From NCBI GenBank assembly GCA_023522315.1, contig JAHCSU010000419.1, positions 1 through 64,000 on the forward strand: DNA of 64,000 nucleotides, given 5' to 3'. The translations under genes and the position numbers were made by a program. Below, one piece after another: positions 25,288-34,014 of this stretch (the stretch's first letter is position 1; each line of letters starts with the position of its first letter). The stretch is from Nostoc sp. CCCryo 231-06. Lineage in GTDB: Bacteria > Cyanobacteriota > Cyanobacteriia > Cyanobacteriales > Nostocaceae. The notes beneath the pieces are model-generated. The model was not told the DNA's origin. It worked only from the letters and a program-made list of their open reading frames with translations, and did not search any database.

Positions 25288-28200
25288 TTATAAATTTTGT
25301 TCACCTGATTGAGACGAAACTCCGCCTTCCTTGATTGCTGTTCGATGTTCTTTTCTGGCTTGTTTTCGACGCTGTAATGAAGCTGTCCTACCTTCAGGAA
25401 CATGAGAATGTTTGATAAAAGATGTTTCTTCTCTTAATTGCTGGCTAAAATATCTAGCTAGGTGGCTGATGGTTGGATATTGAAACATTTCTACCAACAG
25501 AAAATCTCTCTGAAATATTTTTTGCAATTTACTATGAACCTGAACTAAAAGCAGCGAATGACCACCGAGTTGAAAGAAGTTATCATGGATTCCTACGTTC
25601 TCAACATTAAGTACTTCTTGCCAAATATCGGCAATAGTTTTTTCGACCTCAGTTTGGGGTGGCTGGTAAACTGTTTCCAATTCGGGGCGTGCTGTATCAG
25701 GTGCTGGTAGTGCTTTGCGATCGACCTTTCCATTTGGTGTTAGTGGTAGTGCCTCCAGTGTGATAAAAGCTGTTGGCATCATGTAGTTTGGTAACTTTGA
25801 CTCTAAAAAGTTACGTAGTTCAGGAATTGTCAGTGTTTGCTCTCTTTGAGCAACTACATAGGCGACTATTCGTTGAGAGTCTGCTGAAGCTTCGCTGACT
25901 ACAACAACAGTTTCTTGTACTGCTGGGTGTTGGCTAATGATTGCCTCAATTTCTCCCAATTCAATCCTGAAACCACGTACTTTTACTTGGTTATCAATGC
26001 GACCTAAATACTCAATGTCTCCATTCGGTAAATATCGAGCTAAATCGCCGGATTTATAAAGAAGTGCATTGGGTTTATTACTAAAGCAATTAGGAATAAA
26101 TCTTTCAGAAGTTAGTGTTGGTTGGTTTAAATAACCCCTGACCACACCAGCACCACCAATATACATTTCACCTGGTACTCCTATGGGTACTGGCTGCCCA
26201 TATCTATCTAGTAAATAAACTTGTAAGTCACCAATTGGACGACCTATTAAACTTGCTGATGCTACTTCTAAGTCTGCCATTTTTAATGGACGATATGTCA
26301 CATGCACAGTAGTTTCCGTAATCCCGTACATGTTAATTAACTGTGGTGACTGGTCGCCATGACGTTCAAACCAAGGTCTTAAACTCTCAATTTGCAATGC
26401 TTCTCCACCAAAAATCACTTTTCGTAGGCTTAGGTTGTTACTATTTTCCAGGGATTCCTCTACCTGTATCAGTTGTCGGAAAGCAGAAGGCGTCTGATTA
26501 AGTACAGTCACTTGCTGTGTTAACAATAATTGATAGAACTTTTGAGGTGAACGGCTCAACCAATACGGTACTACCACTAATTTTCCACCATACAGCAATG
26601 CTCCCCAAATTTCCCAAACGGAAAAATCAAAGGCTATGGAGTGGAATAGTGTCCAAACATCATGTTGGTTAAAGTTATACCAGTGTTCAGTTGCTGCTAA
26701 CAAACGAACAACGTTGCTGTGATTGACTAAGACGCCCTTGGGTTGACCTGTTGAGCCAGAGGTGTAGATGATGTAAGCTAGGTTATCAGTCGTACATTCA
26801 CTAATTGGGTTTTGTGAGCTTTGTTGAGCTACAATTTCACAATCTCTATCTAGATAAACAACCCTAGTCTGATGTTGTGGCAAATTCTCTATCAGCTGCT
26901 GCTGTGTTAGTAGTACTGATACAGCAGTATCTTGCAATATGAAGGCTAAACGTTCTGGTGGATATGCTGGATCTAACGGTACGTATGCACCACCTGCTTT
27001 GAGGATGGCTAGTAACCCGATGACCATAGAAAGCGATCGCTCTACACAAATCCCTACCAATACCTCTGCTTGCACTCCTAGCTGTTGCAAGTAATTTGCT
27101 AATTGGTTAGCTCTGACGTTGAGTTCCTGATAGGTTAACTGCTCCGATTCAAACACTACTGCTACTGCATCAGGTGTACTCTCTACTTGCGCCTCGAACA
27201 ACTGATGGATACATTGCTCTTTAGGATACTCAACTTCTGTATTATTCCACTCCAGCAGTAATTGACGTTTTTCAGATTCTGTTAGCAGTGATAATTCTGA
27301 AAGCCGTAGCTTCGGATTTACACTAATCTCTTTAAGCAAGGTCTGGAAATGTCCAGACATCCGACAGATCGTATTTTCTTCAAATAAATCAGTATTGTAT
27401 TCTATACTTCCAACTAACCCCGACTCTGTTTCTGTCATCGATAGGGTTAAATCAAACTGAGCAGTACCACTATCGCTTTCCAAGGGAGTTAAAGTCAAAC
27501 CAGCCAACTCTAAGGCAGACATCGGTGCATTCTGAAGCACAAACATCACTTGAAATAGTGGCGTATGGCTTAAGTCTCGCTGTGGTTGTAGTTGCTCAAC
27601 TAACAACTCAAAAGGCAAATCTTGATGTGCATAAGCTCCTAGTGCTACTTCCCGCACCTGTTTTAGTAGCTCTTTAAAGCTGGGATTTCCTGCTAAGTTA
27701 GTTCTTAACACCAAGGTATTGACAAAAAATCCAATTAACCCTTCTATCTCTGCTCGGTTGCGGTTAGCGATGGGCGAACCGACTACAATATCTTCGCTAA
27801 GAGTATAATGCCATAGCAGTATTTGGAAAGCTGCCAGCAGGGTCATAAATAAGGTACTTCCCTGCTGCTGACTCAATTTATTTAGGGTTGCGGATAATTC
27901 TTTTGATAGCTCAAATAAGTAGGTCGCACCCCCGAAAGTCTGAATTGCTGGTCTTGGGTAGTCTGTGGGTAAATCCAGTACTCTCGGTGCGTTCTCTAAG
28001 TGCTTAAGCCAGTAAGAAATTTGAGATTTTAATACCTCTCCTTGCAGCCATTGTCGTTGCCAAGCCGCGAAGTCTACATACTGTATTGGTAGTTCCGGTA
28101 ATGGTGAGGCTTGTCCAGAAAAGAAGGCTGGATAAAGTGTTGCTAATTCTTGCACCAGTACACCTGTTGACCAACCGTCAGAGACCATGTGGTGCATTGT

Positions 28201-28815
28201 CAATAATACAATATGTTCTTGTTCACCAAGACGCAATAGTTTTATCCGCAATAACAGGTCGCCTTTTAAGTCAAAAGGTTGTTGTGCTTCTTGAAAAGTT
28301 AGTTGTTTGACTTCGGCTTCTTGTTTATTTGCAGGTAACTCGCTAATATCGAATATTGATAAATTTAGGGGCTTTTCTTCAGAGATGACAGCTACTGCTT
28401 GGCCCTCTATTATTTGGAAATTGGTTCGTAACACTTCATGGCGATTGATAATTTCGTTGAAAGTTTGTTGTAATGCTTCTACATTTAATTGTCCTTGTAA
28501 GCAAATAGCAGCAGGAAGATTGTAGAATGGGCTGTCTGGTTCTAATTGAGCTAAAAACCACAGTCGTTGTTGGGCAAATGATAGTGGTAAATGTTCCTGC
28601 CGTTTTACTGGGCGAATCGGCTGTTTGTCAGCAACTAAAGCTACACTGTTATTGCGTATAAAAGTGAGGATATCTTCTTTGCGTTCAGCAAGTTCTTCCT
28701 TGATAACTGGTGTCAGCACATCTTTTGGAGCGCTACAGCGTAAGCGATTATCTTCAACCCAGAGCTTGACATCTAGACTGCAAAGGTAAGACAAAAACTC
28801 TTCAATAGTTTTCAT
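25288..28815 (-). CDS. NRPS module: TubC-type docking domain-C-A-T, predicted threonine
   Basis: 1175 residues. Residues 1-55 (MKTIEEFLSYLCSLDVKLWV, then LRCSAPKDVLTP and ELAERKEDIL) form an N-terminal TubC-type docking domain, which normally receives a chain from a different protein. C domain (70-500): intact HHMVSDGW. A domain (515-1000): YTSGSTGQPKG, with specificity residues D-F-W-N-I-G-M-V-H-K, an exact match to the known threonine code. T domain near 1085: LGGHSLLLVQ. A basic tail of about 40 residues follows. The ATG overlaps the stop of the Dab-like module (ATGA, 4 nt), so the two are coupled. Part of the C domain is nearly identical in DNA to the Gly-module C domain at 48.9-49.1 kb. 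Confidence 0.94.
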   Translation of the reverse strand: MKTIEEFLSYLCSLDVKLWVEDNRLRCSAPKDVLTPVIKEELAERKEDILTFIRNNSVALVADKQPIRPVKRQEHLPLSFAQQRLWFLAQLEPDSPFYNLPAAICLQGQLNVEALQQTFNEIINRHEVLRTNFQIIEGQAVAVISEEKPLNLSIFDISELPANKQEAEVKQLTFQEAQQPFDLKGDLLLRIKLLRLGEQEHIVLLTMHHMVSDGWSTGVLVQELATLYPAFFSGQASPLPELPIQYVDFAAWQRQWLQGEVLKSQISYWLKHLENAPRVLDLPTDYPRPAIQTFGGATYLFELSKELSATLNKLSQQQGSTLFMTLLAAFQILLWHYTLSEDIVVGSPIANRNRAEIEGLIGFFVNTLVLRTNLAGNPSFKELLKQVREVALGAYAHQDLPFELLVEQLQPQRDLSHTPLFQVMFVLQNAPMSALELAGLTLTPLESDSGTAQFDLTLSMTETESGLVGSIEYNTDLFEENTICRMSGHFQTLLKEISVNPKLRLSELSLLTESEKRQLLLEWNNTEVEYPKEQCIHQLFEAQVESTPDAVAVVFESEQLTYQELNVRANQLANYLQQLGVQAEVLVGICVERSLSMVIGLLAILKAGGAYVPLDPAYPPERLAFILQDTAVSVLLTQQQLIENLPQHQTRVVYLDRDCEIVAQQSSQNPISECTTDNLAYIIYTSGSTGQPKGVLVNHSNVVRLLAATEHWYNFNQHDVWTLFHSIAFDFSVWEIWGALLYGGKLVVVPYWLSRSPQKFYQLLLTQQVTVLNQTPSAFRQLIQVEESLENSNNLSLRKVIFGGEALQIESLRPWFERHGDQSPQLINMYGITETTVHVTYRPLKMADLEVASASLIGRPIGDLQVYLLDRYGQPVPIGVPGEMYIGGAGVVRGYLNQPTLTSERFIPNCFSNKPNALLYKSGDLARYLPNGDIEYLGRIDNQVKVRGFRIELGEIEAIISQHPAVQETVVVVSEASADSQRIVAYVVAQREQTLTIPELRNFLESKLPNYMMPTAFITLEALPLTPNGKVDRKALPAPDTARPELETVYQPPQTEVEKTIADIWQEVLNVENVGIHDNFFQLGGHSLLLVQVHSKLQKIFQRDFLLVEMFQYPTISHLARYFSQQLREETSFIKHSHVPEGRTASLQRRKQARKEHRTAIKEGGVSSQSGEQNL
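28038..28244 (-). repeat. C-domain tract nearly identical to 48893-49099
   Basis: About 207 bp aligned without gaps to 48893-49099. I count only about three mismatched places (ccgtc/ccatc, accatg/acgatg, caataat/cagtaat), and divergence rises sharply downstream of both copies. It covers the HHxxSDGW region. This pattern suggests recent recombination or gene conversion between NRPS modules. Confidence 0.65.
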
Positions 28816-31583
28816 AATTCTATCTCCTCGCGGTTATTGTCTACTGCATCCGTAGAAATAAGCTGTAGCTGTTGGACTGTAAGCATCTTTTCGATACGTT
28901 CTACCAGTTGAGCTACTGTCGGTGCTTCAAACAAACTGCGTAAAGGTAACTCTACTTTAAAGGCTTCCCGTAACCTAGAAATAGCTTGGGTTGCGAGTAA
29001 GGAATGTCCACCCAAATCAAAGAAGTTATCGTGGATACCTACACGCTCTTGCTTTAGTATCTGACTCCAGATGTCTGCAACTATTTCTTCTGTGGGAGTA
29101 CGGGGTGCAACAAAGCCAAATTCAGATTCATTCTTGAAATTTGGTACAGGTAATGCGTGGCGGTCTACTTTACCGCTAGGGCTAAGAGGTAATGCTTCGA
29201 GCAGTACAATCGCAGAAGGTATCATGTGCGTTGGTAGCTTCTGTTTAAGTGAATCGCGTAACTGTTGGACTAATTCATTAGTAGTTGACTCATCCTGATG
29301 AAACTCAGAGCTAGGAACAACATAAGCAACTAAATGTTTATCATCAGGGTTCTCTTCTCTAACAACAACTACAGCTTCCCTAACGGCTTGGTGCTGATTT
29401 AAAAAGGTCTCAATTTCTCCAAGTTCAATCCGGAAGCCGCGAATCTTCACTTGATGATCGATACGTCCAAGGAATTCAATATTACCATCGGTCAGCCACC
29501 TTCCTAAATCTCCAGTTTTATAAATTAAATCCCTGCGATTTTCTGGTAAGTTCTTCCTTGCATGTGTAAACGGATTAGGGATAAAGCTTAAATTAGTTTT
29601 CTCTTCATTTTTCCAGTACCCAGCACCCACACCAATTCCCGATACACAAATTTCTCCTGGAGCGCCAATGGGTAATAATTTCATTTGCTCATCCAGAATG
29701 TAGAGATTTAAGTTTGCTAATGGTTTACCAATTGGAACTGTACGTTGATTTTCACCAAAAGGTTTATCAACAATAAACTGAGTTATATCATCAGCAGCTT
29801 CCGTAGGGCCGTAAGCGTTAACAATTTTGATTTCCGGATAAATTTCAAGCCACTTATTCACCCAACTAACTGATACTGGTTCCCCCACAACCATCATCCA
29901 TTGCAAATCTGGCAATTCTCTTTCGTGAATTGGTAGCTGTGAAGTATATTCAAGTAAGCCCCCAAATAATGCTGGTACTAGTTCAACAACTGTAATTTTT
30001 TCTGCTTTTATTACTTGAAATAGTTGTTTAGGAATCGCAACAGTTTCAATATCTACTATTACTGTCTTTCCACCAATTAAAAGTGGTGCCAAGAATTGCC
30101 AGACAGAAATATCTGTGGAAGAAGGAGCGCTTTGAAGAAAACAAAATTCTTCCGTTAAGTGCAACTCATCGAATTGAGCATAAATGTGATTAACTGCACC
30201 ATCATGTCTGACAATTGCCCCCTTAGGTAGTCCTGTAGAACCAGAGGTGTAGAGCATATAAGCTGGGTCAACAGCTTCGTTTATTTGCTCTATATTATTT
30301 TTGGGAAGATGACTGAAATCAAGTTGATCGTATATTGTTATTTTCTTGTTTCCGGCAAACTTGACATTTTCACTAACAACCTCATCTAAACAGATAATAG
30401 ATTTCAACTGCGAACAGCTATTTATTAAATCATTTAACACATTTAATAATGAAAAATCAGTTAATAGAAACTTAACTTCACTATTAGATAACATATATTC
30501 AATTCTATTTGGCGGATAAGTGCTATCAATGGGTATGTAAGCTCCGCCTGCCTTATATATAGCGAGAATAGCGATGAGGAAATTTATATCGCGGTCTTTA
30601 AATATTCCAACAAATTCACCTTTGCTGATTCCTAACTTACGTAAAATTACAGCTAGTTGGTTAGCTCTTTCATTTAATTCCTGATAAGTTAATTTATTTT
30701 TTTGATGAATAACAGCTATATCGTTAGGAGTTTTAGCTACCTGTTGTTCAAATAAGTTGTTTATTGTTTGTGTAATGGGATATTTTTGAATATTGTTATT
30801 ATATTGTTCAATTAATTTATGTTTGTCCGAATCTTTCAAAAAAAGAATGTCCAATATTTTAATGTTAATATTGCTGATGATACTTTCAACTACATTTATG
30901 TAGTAATGACTCATTAGTTTAATGCTGTCATCCTTAAAAATAAGTTGATTGTACTCTATTAAGCCGCTAATAACATCATTTTCTACAAGAAAAGAAATGG
31001 TAATATCATTGTTGAGTTTTGCTAACTCAGTTTTATGATGAATATTTTCTAACAATACGACTATATCAAAAATAGGGCAACGATTCTGACTTTGAGGTAG
31101 ATTTAATAATTCAATCAACTCATCAAAAGAATAGTCTTGATTGCTGTAGGCTTCAATTACATTATCTTTGACTTGAGCAAAAAAGTTTTTAAATGTAATT
31201 TCATGATTCAGGTGAGTGCGTAAAGGGATAACCTTATCATTATTTAAATAGTCTAAATTTAGCCCGTCTATTTTTTTATATACTGGTATTCCAACAATCA
31301 GGTCATTATTCCTAGTGTACTTTTGTAGTAGTATCTTGAATGCTGATAAAAGCATTAAGTAGACCAAAAAGTAAGACCCTTTAGTTAATTTGATTGTTGT
31401 TTGAGATAAGTGAATCGGTAACTCAAAATTATGGGTTTTGTTTTTCCTACAATGCTGTGCAGGTCTAACATAATCCGGTATAAGATTCGTTTCTGGCAAC
31501 TCTCCGGAGAGTTTGTTTAACCAGTAAATTTTTTGAGACAATAACTCTTGAGGTTCTATTTTTGTAGTCATATTTTTACCCAT
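28812..31583 (-). CDS. NRPS module half-C-A-T, predicted 2,4-diaminobutyrate (or other cationic residue)
   Basis: 923 residues. Residues 1-250 are only the C-terminal lobe of a condensation domain: IYWLNKLSGELPE, NNDLIVGIPV, SNQDYSFDELIELL and PIFDIVVLLENI are visible. The N-terminal lobe with HHxxxDG is absent, and the gene begins there with no truncation scar. A domain (265-760): YTSGSTGLPKG near 447. Specificity residues read D-I-W-E-M-V-A-D-D-K. The Glu at GrsA position 278 fits a positively charged side chain, and the code resembles the DIWELTADDK type I recall for 2,4-diaminobutyrate in Pseudomonas synthetases. T domain near 859: LGGHSLLATQ. The adjacent EctB-type aminotransferase supports Dab. 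How the residue is condensed is unclear. Confidence 0.9.
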   Translation of the reverse strand: MGKNMTTKIEPQELLSQKIYWLNKLSGELPETNLIPDYVRPAQHCRKNKTHNFELPIHLSQTTIKLTKGSYFLVYLMLLSAFKILLQKYTRNNDLIVGIPVYKKIDGLNLDYLNNDKVIPLRTHLNHEITFKNFFAQVKDNVIEAYSNQDYSFDELIELLNLPQSQNRCPIFDIVVLLENIHHKTELAKLNNDITISFLVENDVISGLIEYNQLIFKDDSIKLMSHYYINVVESIISNINIKILDILFLKDSDKHKLIEQYNNNIQKYPITQTINNLFEQQVAKTPNDIAVIHQKNKLTYQELNERANQLAVILRKLGISKGEFVGIFKDRDINFLIAILAIYKAGGAYIPIDSTYPPNRIEYMLSNSEVKFLLTDFSLLNVLNDLINSCSQLKSIICLDEVVSENVKFAGNKKITIYDQLDFSHLPKNNIEQINEAVDPAYMLYTSGSTGLPKGAIVRHDGAVNHIYAQFDELHLTEEFCFLQSAPSSTDISVWQFLAPLLIGGKTVIVDIETVAIPKQLFQVIKAEKITVVELVPALFGGLLEYTSQLPIHERELPDLQWMMVVGEPVSVSWVNKWLEIYPEIKIVNAYGPTEAADDITQFIVDKPFGENQRTVPIGKPLANLNLYILDEQMKLLPIGAPGEICVSGIGVGAGYWKNEEKTNLSFIPNPFTHARKNLPENRRDLIYKTGDLGRWLTDGNIEFLGRIDHQVKIRGFRIELGEIETFLNQHQAVREAVVVVREENPDDKHLVAYVVPSSEFHQDESTTNELVQQLRDSLKQKLPTHMIPSAIVLLEALPLSPSGKVDRHALPVPNFKNESEFGFVAPRTPTEEIVADIWSQILKQERVGIHDNFFDLGGHSLLATQAISRLREAFKVELPLRSLFEAPTVAQLVERIEKMLTVQQLQLISTDAVDNNREEIEL

Positions 31584-31715
31584 TTTAGTTTCTTCTCTGC
31601 AAAAAATCTTTTTTTAAGTGTATTTAATGCACTATTTTTATGCACAATTTACACAAAATGAAAATGTCAAAGTCATATATTCTGAAAACACGAGTAGTTT
31701 AGTTTAAAATCTAGT

Positions 31716-32963
31716 TTACAAACATTCATTGAAAGCTGCTTCCATCATTGAACAACCTTCTTTTAAGGTAGGCATTTCAATAGTTAGAGGAGGTAATAAT
31801 TTAATTACAGTGTCATTTCTTCCAGACTTTTCAATTATTAATCCCTTTTCAAAACAACGCATTGTGATGTTTTTAGTCAAAGTACTGCCAAAATTTGCCA
31901 AATCTATACCCCAAATCATGCCTATTCCGCGTATAGCTATGTTTTCACTGATTGGTGATATTTGTCGATCTAGAAAATTTTTCAAGAAAAGCTCTTTAAC
32001 TTTAACATCTTGTTCCAAATTACTACTTTCCCTATACTCTAGAGCAGCTGTAGCTCCTACAAATGCCAATTGATTACCTCTAAAAGTGCCATTATGCTCA
32101 CCAGGTTCCCAAATATCTAATTCTGGCTTAATTAATAATACCGACATTGGGAATCCATATCCACTAATTGATTTAGATAGTATGACTATATCGGGAACAA
32201 TATCTGCTCTTTCAAAAGAAAAGAAAGAACCTGTTCTACCACAGCCAACTTGAATATCATCGCAGATTAATAAAATATCATTCTCATCACACAATTTTCT
32301 TAATCTTTGCATCCACTCAATTGGTGCAACAACAACTCCCCCCTCGGCTTGTACTGTCTCAAAGATGATTGCTGCTGGTTTCTCAATCCCCGAATTAACG
32401 TCATTTAAAACTGACTCTATGTATTTTATTGTGTCAAAACTTTCCATAAATCCATAAGGATAAGGCATAAATGTTACATGATTTAATGTTCCAATTGCCC
32501 CTGCTCGAATTTCGGTATTACCAGTAATTGATAAACTACCTAAAGTCATTCCATGATAAGCTCCCATGAAGGAAAATATACCCGGCCTTTTTTTGACTTT
32601 TCTTGCTAATTTTAAAGCTGCTTCCACAGCATTTGTTCCAGTCGGGCCGCAGAACTGGATGCGATAGTCTAGCTGTTTCGTACTTAGAACCACCTCATTA
32701 AACTTAGCTAAAAACTTCTCTTTAGCGGAAGTATACATATCTAAGCCATGCGCTATTCCATCAGCATCTAAATAGGACATAATTTTCTGTTTTATGTAGT
32801 CATGATTATGTCCATAATTTAAAGCACCTGCTCCTGCAAAAAAATCTATATATTCTTCACCTGATTCAGCATAAATTATGGAATTTTTAGCCCGATGGAA
32901 TACAGCAGGAAAACTACGGCAATAACTTCTAACGTTTGATTCACATTTTTCAAATATATTCAT
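31716..32963 (-). CDS. ectB: Diaminobutyrate-2-oxoglutarate aminotransferase (EctB/Dat family)
   Basis: 415-residue class III PLP aminotransferase. Typical EctB/Dat features are IDFFAGAGALNYGHNH near the N-terminus, FCGPTGTNAVEAALKLAR, FMGAYHGMTLGSLSITGN, DDIQVGCGRTGSFFSFE and the PLP Lys264 in LSKSISGYG. The family converts L-aspartate 4-semialdehyde plus glutamate into L-2,4-diaminobutyrate and 2-oxoglutarate. No EctA or EctC (ectoine) partner is next to it. Instead the next gene downstream is an NRPS module with a Dab-like A domain, so it probably supplies a peptide building block rather than a compatible solute. Confidence 0.9.
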   Translation of the reverse strand: MNIFEKCESNVRSYCRSFPAVFHRAKNSIIYAESGEEYIDFFAGAGALNYGHNHDYIKQKIMSYLDADGIAHGLDMYTSAKEKFLAKFNEVVLSTKQLDYRIQFCGPTGTNAVEAALKLARKVKKRPGIFSFMGAYHGMTLGSLSITGNTEIRAGAIGTLNHVTFMPYPYGFMESFDTIKYIESVLNDVNSGIEKPAAIIFETVQAEGGVVVAPIEWMQRLRKLCDENDILLICDDIQVGCGRTGSFFSFERADIVPDIVILSKSISGYGFPMSVLLIKPELDIWEPGEHNGTFRGNQLAFVGATAALEYRESSNLEQDVKVKELFLKNFLDRQISPISENIAIRGIGMIWGIDLANFGSTLTKNITMRCFEKGLIIEKSGRNDTVIKLLPPLTIEMPTLKEGCSMMEAAFNECL

Positions 32964-32998
32964 ATAACTACTCTCCAGTTTATAAATTTATGAATGCA

Positions 32999-33880
32999 TT
33001 AAGATACATAATTTAAATAGGATTTATAAAATTTAAAAATTATTGGCGAAGGTATTTTAAAGACTAATCCCACAGCTAATAAAAAGTTATAGTACGAATT
33101 TTGAATAGGCATACCTTTTATACTAGCAGCCAGAGCATTCAACGAGCTTTTTCGAGTGTGCCAATCGATATTAAAAGAAATTGACATATCCAAACTTCTC
33201 ACATGATGTAATGTCCCAGGAGGCATATATAAAATCTCTCCAGGATTAACAACAAATGTGATTGGTCTAGCCTTTTTATATTCAGGATATTTATTGAAAT
33301 CTGGATTTTCTGGATTCACAAGAAACCATCGCCAGCCTTTGCGATAACAATATTTAGCATCTTCAGGTAGTAGTATGGTAAATTGTTTGCGCCCAACAAT
33401 TTGAAAAAAGATATTGTTAGTGAGTAGACAATCGAAATGTAGTGGAGTAACACTATTAGAACAACCCAAGAAAAATTGACAATAACGCCACCACTTGTAC
33501 CAATACCATTTTGGTAAATAGTCTAAAGGAAATGGTTGAGCATTTTTTATGAGTGAAGGTATTAAACTAAATAAAGGTAGGTCGTGACAATATGGTGGTA
33601 AAGGATTATTCAGGGAATCTGCTTCATAATTTTCTATTGATTCTATGTATTTTTCCATTGTCAGACTACATACTTGAATTCCTTTTCCGCTAAATTTTTT
33701 GGCGTAAATCTTTAAAGAAGGTGATAATTGTTTGAAGTATTTTAAAGACCATTGACTGATGCTATCCCAATTAGTTATTACTCCAGAAATTATGACAGGT
33801 TTTCCGAGTTCAACATAATCTTTTATAAATTCACTACTTGAGAGTTTATATCTGCGTTCGATTCCACTTGAAACGATCAT
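32999..33880 (-). CDS. JmjC/cupin-type Fe(II)/2-oxoglutarate hydroxylase
   Basis: 293-residue protein of the cupin_8/JmjC-like family. The facial-triad HxD is His148-Phe-Asp150 in TPLHFDCLLTN, with the distal His in GTLHHVRSL (225/226) and a likely 2-oxoglutarate-binding Lys in GRKQFTILLP. N-terminal KPVIISGVITNWDS is the usual entry of FIH/JmjC-like proteins. Members hydroxylate amino acid or protein side chains. It lies between the stand-alone C domain and the Dab aminotransferase, with 36 bp to the latter, so hydroxylation of Dab or of a carrier-bound residue is a reasonable guess. It is distinct from the TauD-type hydroxylase at 55.9 kb. Confidence 0.8.
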   Translation of the reverse strand: MIVSSGIERRYKLSSSEFIKDYVELGKPVIISGVITNWDSISQWSLKYFKQLSPSLKIYAKKFSGKGIQVCSLTMEKYIESIENYEADSLNNPLPPYCHDLPLFSLIPSLIKNAQPFPLDYLPKWYWYKWWRYCQFFLGCSNSVTPLHFDCLLTNNIFFQIVGRKQFTILLPEDAKYCYRKGWRWFLVNPENPDFNKYPEYKKARPITFVVNPGEILYMPPGTLHHVRSLDMSISFNIDWHTRKSSLNALAASIKGMPIQNSYYNFLLAVGLVFKIPSPIIFKFYKSYLNYVS

Positions 33881-34014
33881 AGTCTATCCTTTAATATCAT
33901 TTTGATTGAGTATCATTCAAAATTATCTCTGTAACTTTCATTCTTAATGTATACAAACAACAGCAAAACTAACTAAGTAAAAGTATATGTTTTTTAGAAA
34001 AAGTATGTTGTTAA

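Noticed and set aside
31716-32963. Ectoine biosynthesis locus.
   Set aside because: Only the EctB-type step is present; EctA and EctC are absent and the neighbours are NRPS and hydroxylase genes.
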